Shown: positions 33,323 through 42,542 of the stretch, piece after piece
Position numbering within the stretch: position 1 is the stretch's first letter
Layout of the letters: every line of letters starts with the position of its first letter
Source of the DNA: JAHEKD01 sp965204695
GTDB lineage: Bacteria; Pseudomonadota; Gammaproteobacteria; Arenicellales; JAHEKD01
Length of the DNA: 64,000 bases
Direction of reading: 5' to 3'
Assembly (NCBI GenBank): GCA_965204695.1
Contig: OZ242007.1
Location: forward strand, 806,001-870,000
Translations under genes and position numbers: made by a program
The notes under the pieces: model-generated
Seen by the model: the letters and a program-made list of their open reading frames with translations, nothing else
Database searches by the model: none
Told to the model about the DNA's origin: nothing

Positions 33323-35239
33323 CTAAAGATTTTCTTCGAAGATTTGGATATCAGCCTGTTCGCGCAATGACGCCAATATATTAGTGGTCATTTCGTTACC
33401 GAGTCGTCGTTCCAGGTTAGCAATTAAAGTTGCTCGATCTTGTTCAGTAATCGCTGCTAAAGCTGTGTCATCAATGTCCTCAACTTTAGTAAATTGATAA
33501 ACAGCATAACCATTACTTAAATTGACCCCCCCGAAAATAGAATCGTTATCTTGTGGCCGTGGCTGTTCGAAGACTGCTCTGCTGATTGTGGCTTCATTAC
33601 CGGCCTGTGCTGCTTCACGTGTTTGGGCTAAATCAACTAAACTATAGCCTTCAGATTCAGCCAGGCCTTCCCAGTTAGACGACTCATCAGTTGTTAGTTT
33701 TGCCAAAAGTTCTTCACCTTTTTGAGCTGCTATTTCCTTAGCCTTACGACCTTTCAACAATACCTCAATTTGATTTTTAACCTGCTCTAATGGTTTGGCT
33801 TCAGCAGGTTGATAATCACTTTTACGTAACGCAATAAGCTTGTTCTCTCCCACTTCAACTACATCACCATTGAGATCATCTTGCAATACGAGATCACTAA
33901 AAGCCATATCTCTAATCCCGGCTTCTGTAGCCACATCGGTTCCCGCAGCTCGAGTAAACCAATTGGATTGCTTGATTTCCAAGCCTAATTCATCGGCTAT
34001 AGGTTGTAAGCTCTCTGGTGACTCAAAGGCTAGATTTTTGAAGGTTTCGGCCTGTTCGACAAATAACTCCACCGCCCGATCACTTTTAAGTTTTTCTTCG
34101 ATTTCAACCCTAAGTTCTTCAAACGGTGGGACTTGTTCAGGGGTCAATTCGGTTAGCCTAATAATGTGATAACCAAAATCAGTTTTCACCGGCTCACTTA
34201 TTTCATCCTGGCTTAAAGCAAATACTGCATCTTCAAAAGGTTTAACCATAACACCTGGCGTAATAACTCCTAGATCACCACCATTATTGGCCGAGCCTTT
34301 ATCATCAGAATTTTGTTTGGCCAATTCAGCAAAATCCCCCCCGGCATTGATTTTTTCCAGTAGGCCTTTTGCTTTGTCTAGCGCTGCCTGTTCCGCTTCT
34401 GCACTGTCATCAGCAGGTTTAATCAAGATATGACTAGCTTTTCGGACCTCTGGTTTGGAAAAACTGGTTTTATTTTCTTCAAAATAATTAGTCAGTTCCT
34501 CTTCCTCTAGCGGCTGATCGTCACGTAAAGACTCTGCCGAAAGTTCTATATAGTCGATCTTAATTTGCTCTTCGGTTTTATATAAATCAGAGAAGTCATC
34601 ATATTGAGTTTGAATTTCTTCAGCGGAAATTTCAGGTTCAAATTTGCTGGTTTCGACAATAAAGTACTGAGCATGACGTTTTTGTTTTTGCAGTTTGAGA
34701 ACATCATTGAGTTCTTGCTCATCGATTTCATAACTGCCATTTAAAGCTTGCTCGATTTGAGCATATGCACCCTGGCGGCGTTGTACATTTTCGAATGTCT
34801 GTACCGTCCAATTATTACTTGCCAGGAGTCTGCGATAACGCTCTTCATCGAACTCACCATCAGTATAAAACGCTTGATTAGCTTTAATACGCTCTGCCAG
34901 ATCACCATCGTTCAAAGTGTAGCGCCGATCTTCAATAATTTGATTGAGTAACGCTTCATCAATCATTTGATCAACCGTCTGGCGCTTGAATGTAGGGGTA
35001 TCAAAATAATCATCAGGTAGATTATTTTGAAACATTTGGCGCATTTGTTGCTGACGGGCACGGAGTTGATTTTGATAAGCTTCATAACCAATCTCATCAC
35101 CGTTAACACTGGCAACATCCACCTGGGCAGCACCCTCAAAATAAGAGTTGATACCCCACAGGGCAAATGACAAACAGATCGCCCCAATTAAAACATAAGA
35201 AATGAGGCTGGTCGCTTTACTTCGAATTGTTGATAGCAT
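33323..35239 (-). CDS. ppiD: Periplasmic folding chaperone PpiD
   Basis: Membrane-anchored periplasmic chaperone with SurA-like domains that meets proteins leaving the Sec translocon. 638 residues: an N-terminal membrane anchor (about 13-33), a SurA N-like helical domain, and a parvulin rotamase domain (about 260-370) with ASHILIKPADD and GGDLGVITPGVMVKPFEDAVF. In E. coli the parvulin domain is inactive; activity here cannot be judged. It lies downstream of lon-hupB and the Val/Asp tRNA genes, separated by a terminator. Confidence 0.94.
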   Translation of the reverse strand: MLSTIRSKATSLISYVLIGAICLSFALWGINSYFEGAAQVDVASVNGDEIGYEAYQNQLRARQQQMRQMFQNNLPDDYFDTPTFKRQTVDQMIDEALLNQIIEDRRYTLNDGDLAERIKANQAFYTDGEFDEERYRRLLASNNWTVQTFENVQRRQGAYAQIEQALNGSYEIDEQELNDVLKLQKQKRHAQYFIVETSKFEPEISAEEIQTQYDDFSDLYKTEEQIKIDYIELSAESLRDDQPLEEEELTNYFEENKTSFSKPEVRKASHILIKPADDSAEAEQAALDKAKGLLEKINAGGDFAELAKQNSDDKGSANNGGDLGVITPGVMVKPFEDAVFALSQDEISEPVKTDFGYHIIRLTELTPEQVPPFEELRVEIEEKLKSDRAVELFVEQAETFKNLAFESPESLQPIADELGLEIKQSNWFTRAAGTDVATEAGIRDMAFSDLVLQDDLNGDVVEVGENKLIALRKSDYQPAEAKPLEQVKNQIEVLLKGRKAKEIAAQKGEELLAKLTTDESSNWEGLAESEGYSLVDLAQTREAAQAGNEATISRAVFEQPRPQDNDSIFGGVNLSNGYAVYQFTKVEDIDDTALAAITEQDRATLIANLERRLGNEMTTNILASLREQADIQIFEENL

Positions 35240-35251
35240 AATTGTTTCACA

Positions 35252-35280
35252 AATAAAAATGGCGAGGATTACTCCTCGCC
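35252..35280 (-). terminator. Terminator after tRNA-Asp / hupB-tRNA unit
   Basis: GGCGAGGA (35261-35268), loop TTAC, TCCTCGCC (35273-35280): a perfect eight-pair stem. On the minus strand it is followed by a T-rich run (complement of AAATAAAAAT). It lies 36 bases past the tRNA-Asp end and just before ppiD. Confidence 0.85.
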
Positions 35281-35316
35281 TGGATATCTTTTTAGCTTAA
35301 GAGTTTTTTAAACTAA

Positions 35317-35393
35317 TGGCGGAGCGGACGGGACTCGAACCCGCGACCCCCGGCGTGACAGGCCGGTATTCTAACCAACTGAACTACCGCTCC
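35317..35393 (-). tRNA. tRNA-Asp (anticodon GTC)
   Basis: 77 bases including an encoded CCA. On the minus strand the acceptor GGAGCGG pairs with CCGCTCC, the anticodon loop is CTGTCAC giving GTC, and the T-arm holds GGTTCGAGTCC. It follows tRNA-Val by 23 bases, and both lie downstream of hupB. Confidence 0.97.
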
Positions 35394-35416
35394 GGCGTTT
35401 CTAGCAAAAAAAGCTC

Positions 35417-35492
35417 TGGTGGGTGCTGCAGGGATCGAACCTGCGACCTACGGCTTGTAAGGCCGTCGCTCTCCCAGCTGAGCTAAGCACCC
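35417..35492 (-). tRNA. tRNA-Val (anticodon TAC)
   Basis: 76 bases with encoded CCA. Acceptor GGGTGCT / AGCACCC; anticodon loop CTTACAA gives TAC; T-arm GGTTCGATCC. It begins 13 bases past the hupB stop, so it is probably processed from the same transcript as hupB and tRNA-Asp. Confidence 0.97.
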
Positions 35493-35505
35493 CCGCGAGG
35501 AGGCG

Positions 35506-35778
35506 CTAGTTTACGGCATCCTTAAGTGCTTTTCCAGCCTTAAATTTAGGTACATTTGAGGCTGAAATTTGGATGGATTGGCCGGTTTGCGGGTTGCGCC
35601 CCATGCGGGCAGCTCGATGGCTTACAGAAAATGTTCCAAAACCTACAATACCGACGCTATCGCCATTTTTTAAGGCAGATGTAATGCAATCAACGGCGGC
35701 ATCCAACGCTCTGGCAGCATCGGCTTTTGAGATATCGGCTTTATCGGCTATACAATCTACGAGTTCAGATTTATTCAC
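35506..35778 (-). CDS. hupB: DNA-binding protein HU-beta
   Basis: Nucleoid protein of 90 residues. The start is GTG at 35778 (NKSELVDCIA), with AGGAC about eight bases upstream; a longer in-frame extension to 35874 is not HU-like. The HU core GIVGFGTFSVSHRAARMGRNPQTG and the C-terminal FKAGKALKDAV are intact. Gene order lon-hupB-ppiD is conserved in gammaproteobacteria. Confidence 0.95.
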   Translation of the reverse strand: MNKSELVDCIADKADISKADAARALDAAVDCITSALKNGDSVGIVGFGTFSVSHRAARMGRNPQTGQSIQISASNVPKFKAGKALKDAVN

Positions 35779-36041
35779 AAGGATAGTCCTCTGTTGTTTA
35801 TTAATTGAATAGTATATTATGGTGTCGCAGCGCGACGCAGCCACGTTATACCAACTCGCTGATAACCATGTCAAGGCAAGCCTAAATTGACTTAAGTAAT
35901 ACTAAGTGCTTGAAAAATAAAGTGCCAATTGAACAAGTTTAGTTAATCGATTGTTTTTACTGACAGCAATGTCAAGTTAATAATATTATTCTAGAAATAG
36001 CTTTAAATAATTAATTTTTTCTAATCTTGAAATAAAAACCA

Positions 36042-38465
36042 TTAGTGTCGGGCTGGAGCCGGTGTTTGACCTTTTTCACCCTTGGCCGGTTTTTTTGCAC
36101 TTTTAGCTTTGCGACCAATAGTTTGAGCCGATGGAGAACGTTCTAAAGCTAGTTCTAACACCTCATCAATCCATTTTACCGGCATAATTTCAAGTCCAGA
36201 TTTGACATTATCTGGAATTTCCTTGAGCTCTTCCTGATTTTGATCTGGAATCAGCACCGTTTTAATTCCTCCTCGATGCGCGGCAAGTAATTTTTCCTTC
36301 AATCCACCAATAGGCAGGACTTCACCTCGCAAGGTGATCTCACCTGTCATGGCAACTGATGATTTAACCGGTATTTCCGTTAAGGAAGAAACAATTGCTG
36401 TACACATACCAATGCCTGCACTGGGACCATCTTTTGGCGTTGCACCTTCAGGCACATGCACATGCAAATCAAACTTTTGGTAAAAATCCTCTGCGATACC
36501 GAGACCATGACTACGGCTACGTACCACAGTCATCGCCGCTTGAATAGACTCTTGCATGACTTCACCTAATTTACCAGTATAGCTCTGCTTGCCTTTACCA
36601 GGCACTTTAGCCGCTTCAATAGTCAATAATTCACCACCGACTTCAGTCCAGGCCAGACCCGTTACTTGACCGATCTGATTCTCTTCTTCAGCAATACCAT
36701 AACGATGGCGGCGCACGCCCAAATAGTCTGCAAGATTATCTGGTGTAATTTGGTAGCTTTTCTTTCTCTTGTTTTTTAATAATTGCTTGACCACTTTACG
36801 ACAGATTTTGGAGATCTCACGCTCTAGATTTCTCACCCCGGCTTCACGGGCGTAATAACGGACAATGTCCAAAATCGCCGCGTCAGAGATTTTGACTTCA
36901 TTTTCCTTAAGGCCATTATTTTTGATTTGTTTTTGCATTAAATATTGTTTGGCAATATTTAATTTTTCATCTTCGGTATAGCCTGACAGACGAATCACTT
37001 CCATCCGATCCAATAGTGGAGGTGGAATATTTAAAGTGTTAGCCGTAGCTATAAACATGACATCAGAAAGATCATAGTCGACTTCCAGATAATGATCCGC
37101 AAAACTATTATTTTGCTCAGGATCCAATACCTCTAACAATGCTGAAGATGGATCTCCCCGAAAGTCCATCGACATTTTGTCTACTTCATCCAACATAAAC
37201 AGTGGATTACGAGTCTTAACCTTACTCAAGCTTTGGATAATTTTGCCGGGCATTGAGCCGATATAGGTGCGCCTATGTCCTCTAATTTCAGCCTCATCAC
37301 GCACACCACCTAATGCTACTCGGATAAATTTACGGTTAGTCGCTCTGGCAATAGATTGACCGAGAGAAGTTTTACCCACTCCAGGAGGCCCAACTAAACA
37401 CAGTATTGGCCCCTTGAGCTTTTTGGCCCGTTGTTGAACGGCCAAATATTCAATAATACGTTCTTTAACTTTCTCAAGACCATAATGATCTTCGTCTAAA
37501 ACAGTTTCTGCAGCAGAAATATCTTTACGGATGGCTGATTTCTTCTTCCACGGTACTGATACCAACCAGTCTATATAATTTCGTACAACAGTGGCCTCTG
37601 CTGACATCGGTGACATCATTTTCAGTTTTTTCAGTTCAGCATCTGCCTTTTCCTTGGCTTCCTTAGACATGCCCGATTCTTCTATTTTTTGTGCCAATTC
37701 ATCAACTTCATTAGGTGCATCCTCCATTTCACCAAGTTCTTTTTGAATCGCCTTCATTTGCTCATTCAAATAATACTCACGCTGGCTTTTTTCCATCTGT
37801 TTTTTGACACGGCCCCGAATACGCTTTTCAACTTGCAACAAATCAATCTCAGACTCCATGATGCCGAGGATGTATTCCAAGCGTTCACGCACATCATTCA
37901 TTTCCAAAATCTTTTGTTTTTCTTCCAACTCTTTTAATGTCAAGTGGGCGGCAATGGTATCCGCAAGCCGATGAGAATCATCAATGGCAGAGACTGAAGA
38001 TAAAATTTCCGGAGGAATTTTTGCATTAAGTTTTGAATACTGATCAAATCCTGTAACGACTGAACGCATCAATACTTCTTCTTCCTGACTATCTACTGGA
38101 ATTGGTGTAGGGATAATCGTTTTGGCTATAAAACACTCTGCATCTTGTACAAAACCTTCCACGTCGGCTCGTTTTTCACCTTCAACTAAAACTTTTACAG
38201 TGCCATCAGGTAGCTTTAATAATTGTAATACATTGGCTATGGTTCCAGTAGTATATAAATCTTCCGTATTAGGTTGCTCAATGGTAGGATCGATTTGCGA
38301 CAACAATAGAATTTGCTTGCCTGTATCCATGGCTTTTTCTAAAGCCTTGACAGACTTATCTCGACCCACAAACAAGGGAATAACCATGTGCGGAAAAACC
38401 ACCACATCCCGAAGAGGTAACACTGGATAAAGATCGTTTAATAAATCTTTTGATTGACTGCTCAT
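36042..38465 (-). CDS. lon: ATP-dependent protease Lon
   Basis: Cytoplasmic AAA+ protease that degrades misfolded and regulatory proteins. 807 residues: N-terminal substrate-binding domain, AAA+ module with GPPGVGKTS, and the C-terminal protease domain with the Ser682 (PKDGPSAG) and Lys725 (GGLKEK) dyad. The C-terminus has a basic extension (KAKSAKKPAKGEKG) of about 20 residues beyond the E. coli protein. AGGAG precedes ATG 38465, and a sigma-32-like promoter lies about 50 bases upstream. Confidence 0.97.
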   Translation of the reverse strand: MSSQSKDLLNDLYPVLPLRDVVVFPHMVIPLFVGRDKSVKALEKAMDTGKQILLLSQIDPTIEQPNTEDLYTTGTIANVLQLLKLPDGTVKVLVEGEKRADVEGFVQDAECFIAKTIIPTPIPVDSQEEEVLMRSVVTGFDQYSKLNAKIPPEILSSVSAIDDSHRLADTIAAHLTLKELEEKQKILEMNDVRERLEYILGIMESEIDLLQVEKRIRGRVKKQMEKSQREYYLNEQMKAIQKELGEMEDAPNEVDELAQKIEESGMSKEAKEKADAELKKLKMMSPMSAEATVVRNYIDWLVSVPWKKKSAIRKDISAAETVLDEDHYGLEKVKERIIEYLAVQQRAKKLKGPILCLVGPPGVGKTSLGQSIARATNRKFIRVALGGVRDEAEIRGHRRTYIGSMPGKIIQSLSKVKTRNPLFMLDEVDKMSMDFRGDPSSALLEVLDPEQNNSFADHYLEVDYDLSDVMFIATANTLNIPPPLLDRMEVIRLSGYTEDEKLNIAKQYLMQKQIKNNGLKENEVKISDAAILDIVRYYAREAGVRNLEREISKICRKVVKQLLKNKRKKSYQITPDNLADYLGVRRHRYGIAEEENQIGQVTGLAWTEVGGELLTIEAAKVPGKGKQSYTGKLGEVMQESIQAAMTVVRSRSHGLGIAEDFYQKFDLHVHVPEGATPKDGPSAGIGMCTAIVSSLTEIPVKSSVAMTGEITLRGEVLPIGGLKEKLLAAHRGGIKTVLIPDQNQEELKEIPDNVKSGLEIMPVKWIDEVLELALERSPSAQTIGRKAKSAKKPAKGEKGQTPAPARH

Positions 38466-38513
38466 AAAACTCCTGACTATCCGGGCAACAAACCCATTAA
38501 AACTATGTCTTTA

Positions 38514-38542
38514 ATATGGGGCTAAACGAATAATATCTCAAT
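38514..38542 (-). promoter_or_regulatory. Sigma-32-like promoter of lon
   Basis: On the minus strand, ATTGAGA (38536-38542) and CCCCATAT (38514-38521) are separated by 14 bases. The heat-shock consensus is CTTGAAA - 13 to 15 - CCCCATNT; the -10 half is a full match and the -35 half matches five of seven. It is about 50 bases before the lon start. Confidence 0.65.
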
Positions 38543-38609
38543 CTATAAATAGATATAAATATTAACAACTGAAGGTCAGTGCTTGAGAACCTTAAGACAA
38601 AGTGTCGAG

Positions 38610-39881
38610 TTAAGACGCGATCTGTTTTTGCTTATCTTCTAAGATAAATAATGGCCTGGACCCCTCATTAATCACGCCTGCATCAACAATAACTTTCTTA
38701 ACACCTTCCATTGAGGGCAGCTCGTACATCGTTGATAATAAAGCGTTTTCCAGGATTGAACGTAATCCACGAGCTCCTGTTTTGCGCTTCATTGCCTTTT
38801 GCGCAACGGCGGCCAAAGCATCTTCCCTAATCTCAAGTTCAACCCCCTCATACTGCATCAGTTTTTGGTATTGTTTAACCAGTGCATTTTTGGGTTGAAT
38901 CAGAATTTCTACCAAGGAGTCTTCGTCGAGTTCTTCCAGTGTTGCAACGACTGGCAAGCGGCCGACGAATTCAGGAATCAGACCATATTTAATCAAATCT
39001 TCCGGCTCTAGGGTACGTAAAGTGTCACCGATATTCTTGACTTGATCTTTACTTTTGATATCTGCTCCAAAACCAATTCCACTTTTCTCGGAACGATCAC
39101 GTATTACTTTATCCAAACCGGCAAAAGCGCCTCCACAGATGAATAAAACATTACGCGTATCGACTTGCAAAAATTCCTGCTGTGGATGCTTACGCCCACC
39201 TTGGGGTGGCACTGAAGCAACTGTACCTTCGATTAATTTCAGCAAGGCTTGCTGTACACCTTCGCCAGATACATCTCGCGTTATCGATGGATTATCGGCC
39301 TTTCGCGAAATTTTGTCGATTTCATCAATATAAACAATACCCATCTGGGCTTTATCGACATCGTAGTCGCATTTTTGCAGTAATTTCTGAATAATGTTTT
39401 CGACGTCTTCACCTACATAACCCGCTTCTGTCAATGTGGTTGCATCTGCGATGGTAAACGGCACATTGAGTTGTCTGGCCAAGGTTTCAGCCAAAAGGGT
39501 TTTACCGGATCCAGTGGGACCAATCAATAAAATATTACTCTTGGCGATATCAATATCTGAGGATTGCTCATCGCTTTGAATACGTTTGTAATGATTATAG
39601 ACAGCTACCGACAACACCTTTTTGGCGTTCATTTGCCCTATCACATATTGATTCAGGCTTTCATGAATCTCTTGTGGAGTGGGAAAATCAGATTTGCCTT
39701 CACGATTGGTGGTCGCGTCTTTTTCTTCGGTATGAATAATGTCCTGGCATAAATCCACACATTCGTCGCAAATAAATACCGACGGCCCGGCAATCAGCTT
39801 GTTTACTTCATGCTGACTTTTGCCACAAAATGAACAATATAGGAGCTTTTCGCCTTTATCGTCCTGCTTGTCGTCTGCCAT
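38610..39881 (-). CDS. clpX: ATP-dependent Clp protease ATP-binding subunit ClpX
   Basis: AAA+ unfoldase that feeds ClpP. 423 residues. An N-terminal zinc-binding domain has Cys16, Cys19, Cys38 and Cys41; Walker A is GPTGSGKT and Walker B is IVYIDEIDKI; the GYVGEDVE and RSEKSGIGFGAD (ClpP-binding IGF loop) segments are present. It lies 82 bases after clpP and 144 bases before lon on the same strand. Confidence 0.97.
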   Translation of the reverse strand: MADDKQDDKGEKLLYCSFCGKSQHEVNKLIAGPSVFICDECVDLCQDIIHTEEKDATTNREGKSDFPTPQEIHESLNQYVIGQMNAKKVLSVAVYNHYKRIQSDEQSSDIDIAKSNILLIGPTGSGKTLLAETLARQLNVPFTIADATTLTEAGYVGEDVENIIQKLLQKCDYDVDKAQMGIVYIDEIDKISRKADNPSITRDVSGEGVQQALLKLIEGTVASVPPQGGRKHPQQEFLQVDTRNVLFICGGAFAGLDKVIRDRSEKSGIGFGADIKSKDQVKNIGDTLRTLEPEDLIKYGLIPEFVGRLPVVATLEELDEDSLVEILIQPKNALVKQYQKLMQYEGVELEIREDALAAVAQKAMKRKTGARGLRSILENALLSTMYELPSMEGVKKVIVDAGVINEGSRPLFILEDKQKQIAS

Positions 39882-39963
39882 TATCGTACCCGATCGTGTC
39901 TAACACTTATAAAGATGCTATGTTTTAGCCTGGATTGCAAGTTTTTTCGGCATATCAATATGC

Positions 39964-40602
39964 TTAATCGGCCTTAGGCGCCTGCGCTCTATGCTCAATA
40001 ACTTCATCTACCAAGCCATATTCAACAGCCTCATTACTATTTAAGAAATTATCGCGCTCGGTATCCTGCTTGATTTTTTCGACATCTTGGCCAGTATGGC
40101 GTGCCAAAATGTTATTCAGTTCCTCACGCATACGTAGAATTTCACGGGCATGAATATCGATATCTGTAGCCTGCCCTTGAAATCCACCCAAAGGTTGGTG
40201 AATCATAATTTTTGAATTTGGCAGCGCAAAACGCTTTTTCGGGGCACCACCAGTCAATAAAACTGCCCCCATACTGGCTGCTTGCCCGATGCAAACTGTA
40301 CTGACATCAGGTTTGATAAATTGCATGGTGTCATAAATAGCCAACCCTGAACTTACCACCCCACCAGGGCTATTAATATATAAATGTATATCTTTATCTG
40401 GGTTTTCAGATTCTAAGAATAATAGTTGAGCAACCACAAGGTTAGCCATGTTATCTTCAACCGGACCAACCAAAAAAATCACCCGTTCTTTAAGCAGGCG
40501 CGAATAAATATCAAAAGCACGTTCACCACGCCCGGTGGTCTCGATTACCATGGGCACTAAGCCCAGGTTGTCGATCGTAGAATTTTTGCTATCTTGATTC
40601 AT
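39964..40602 (-). CDS. clpP: ATP-dependent Clp protease proteolytic subunit ClpP
   Basis: Serine peptidase of the ClpXP complex. 212 residues. Catalytic triad Ser110 (GQAASMGA), His135 (MIHQPLGG) and Asp184 (TERDNF) all present at E. coli-like spacing. The N-terminal 14 or so residues probably form a propeptide. It starts 22 bases after the tig stop, so tig and clpP are likely cotranscribed. Confidence 0.97.
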   Translation of the reverse strand: MNQDSKNSTIDNLGLVPMVIETTGRGERAFDIYSRLLKERVIFLVGPVEDNMANLVVAQLLFLESENPDKDIHLYINSPGGVVSSGLAIYDTMQFIKPDVSTVCIGQAASMGAVLLTGGAPKKRFALPNSKIMIHQPLGGFQGQATDIDIHAREILRMREELNNILARHTGQDVEKIKQDTERDNFLNSNEAVEYGLVDEVIEHRAQAPKAD

Positions 40603-40624
40603 GAATGTTCTCTATTATTGAGTC

Positions 40625-41926
40625 TTAATCTAGATCCATAAGTTCACTAAAACTGATCTGTTTTTCACTTACATCAGCCGTTTGTAATAATTTCTCTACA
40701 ACGACTTCTTCAAGCACGGTAGATTCTAGCTGCTGCATTCGTTGCTGGTCCTGCATATACCATCTCACAAATGCATCCTTGTCCTCATAGGTCTGGGCCA
40801 TATCATTGAGTTTATCTTTGAGCATGTCTTTATCCAGCTTGATCTCATTAGCTGTGATCACTTGTCGCACAATCATGCTGAGTTTGACACGTTTTGCAGC
40901 TTCTTCTTTAACCTCATCATCATTGATATTAACTTGTGATTCATCGAGCCCCTGTTTTTTCATTTGCTCAACATTCGCTTTTCGAATTAAATCGGCCTCA
41001 TCATCGACCAGCTGCCCAGGTAAATCCACTTCGTTATTTTCGGATAACGCTTTGAAAACATCTTCTCGTACAGCCATGCGAATCCGGTTATCAACTTCAC
41101 GTTGCATATTTTCTTTGACTTGATTGCGAAAACTTTCAACTTTGCCGTCTTCAATACCTAAAGATTTGACGAACTCCTCATCAATTTCGGGTAGTTCTGA
41201 TTGCTCTGTCTTGTTAATAGTGATTTCAAATTGCGCAGTTTTACCCTTCAGGTTTTCGGCTGGATAATCATCAGGAAACGCCACGTCAATTGTTTTAGTT
41301 TCTCCTGATTTCATACCAATCATGCCCGTTTCGAAATCCTTGAGTAACATTCCTTCGCCAATCACGACCGGATAATCATTAGCCTCACCGCCTTCAAATG
41401 CTTCACCATCGACCGTTCCTTTAAAATTGATAGTGACTCGATTACCCTCTTCTGCAGCGCCATCGGCTTCAGTCCAATTCTGTCTTTGCTTGCGAATCGT
41501 ATCGATAGTATTATCAATATCTTCATCTGCGATTTCACAAATCTGCTTTTCAATATTAATACCAGATAAATCGGTTCGCTCAACACTTGGAAACACATCA
41601 AACGTGGCTGTGTATTCGATATCCTGGCCACGAGCTATGTCTTTGGGCTCGATGGTTGGACGAGTAGCAGGTTCAATTTTTTGTTCAGTTAAAGCTTCCA
41701 AATAGCTGCGGTTGATCATCTCACCGGCAATTTCATTCAATACATCACCGCCGAATTTCTTATCAATCACACTGGCGGGAATTTTGCCCGGTCTGAACCC
41801 CGGTAACTTTGCGGTTTTGCGAAGTTTAGACAGTCTTTTGTTCAACTCCTGCTCAATTTCTTGGGCGGGAAGTGTAATTGTCATTTTCCGTTCAAGGCCT
41901 TGGTTTGAGGAAACTGAAACCTGCAT
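40625..41926 (-). CDS. tig: Trigger factor
   Basis: Ribosome-bound chaperone with peptidyl-prolyl isomerase activity. 433 residues: N-terminal ribosome-binding domain with the PGFRPGKIP signature, an FKBP-like domain (about 160-245, EEGNRVTINFKGTVDGEAFEGG) and a C-terminal helical chaperone domain. It begins only 41 bases after tRNA-Leu with no clear terminator or promoter between, so readthrough from the tRNA cluster is possible. Confidence 0.97.
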   Translation of the reverse strand: MQVSVSSNQGLERKMTITLPAQEIEQELNKRLSKLRKTAKLPGFRPGKIPASVIDKKFGGDVLNEIAGEMINRSYLEALTEQKIEPATRPTIEPKDIARGQDIEYTATFDVFPSVERTDLSGINIEKQICEIADEDIDNTIDTIRKQRQNWTEADGAAEEGNRVTINFKGTVDGEAFEGGEANDYPVVIGEGMLLKDFETGMIGMKSGETKTIDVAFPDDYPAENLKGKTAQFEITINKTEQSELPEIDEEFVKSLGIEDGKVESFRNQVKENMQREVDNRIRMAVREDVFKALSENNEVDLPGQLVDDEADLIRKANVEQMKKQGLDESQVNINDDEVKEEAAKRVKLSMIVRQVITANEIKLDKDMLKDKLNDMAQTYEDKDAFVRWYMQDQQRMQQLESTVLEEVVVEKLLQTADVSEKQISFSELMDLD

Positions 41927-41967
41927 AGTTATTTGATCTCTTTGATATTACATTTAAGGATATATTA

Positions 41968-42052
<85 letters not shown>

Positions 42053-42135
42053 ACGGAAACCGCGTATTCTAGCTATATTTTCTGCTTTGAGCCACCATTA
42101 TAAAAAGTACACTACGGTCAATAAAACAAGTTGAA

Positions 42136-42211
42136 TGGGGTGGACGATGGGGCTCGAACCCACGACCGCCGGAATCACAATCCGGAGCTCTACCAACTGA
42201 GCTACGCCCAC
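42136..42211 (-). tRNA. tRNA-His (anticodon GTG)
   Basis: 76 bases with encoded CCA. Anticodon loop TTGTGAT gives GTG. The discriminator is C73, as tRNA-His requires, and the base just before the mature end (42212) can supply the extra G-1. Acceptor GTGGGCG pairs with CGTCCAC, with one G-U pair. Confidence 0.97.
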
Positions 42212-42220
42212 CATAAAAAC

Positions 42221-42297
42221 TGGCACGCCCGACAGGACTTGAACCTGTAACCTACGGCTTAGAAGGCCGTTGCTCTATCCAGTTGAGCTACGGGCGC
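42221..42297 (-). tRNA. tRNA-Arg (anticodon TCT)
   Basis: 77 bases with encoded CCA. Anticodon loop CTTCTAA gives TCT. Acceptor GCGCCCG pairs with CGGGCGT (one G-U), T-arm GGTTCAAGTCC. Nine bases separate it from tRNA-His. Confidence 0.97.
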
Positions 42298-42324
42298 TCA
42301 AGCCGGCTGTGTTTGAATGCCAAA

Positions 42325-42401
<77 letters not shown>

Positions 42402-42478
42402 TTCACGGTTACACTAAACCGGGTCGGCAATGTTACGGTTTGTAAACCTAATCGTCAATGATAATTAGCTGATTTGTG

Positions 42479-42506
42479 CTTGAAATATAATTATTAAACC
42501 GCACAT
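42479..42506 (+). promoter_or_regulatory. Sigma-32-like promoter of htpG
   Basis: CTTGAAA (42479-42485) is a perfect heat-shock -35 box; 13 bases later CCGCACAT (42499-42506) matches five of the seven fixed positions of CCCCATNT. It lies about 37 bases before the htpG start. htpG is a sigma-32 gene in E. coli, which supports the reading. Confidence 0.6.
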
Positions 42507-42542
42507 GAAATCCATTAAAAATCGAATTTTTTGGAGTATTAG

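Noticed and set aside
42402..42478. Extra tRNA-like sequence between tRNA-Pro and htpG
   Set aside because: No cloverleaf can be drawn; the stretch holds only the promoter regions of the divergent units.
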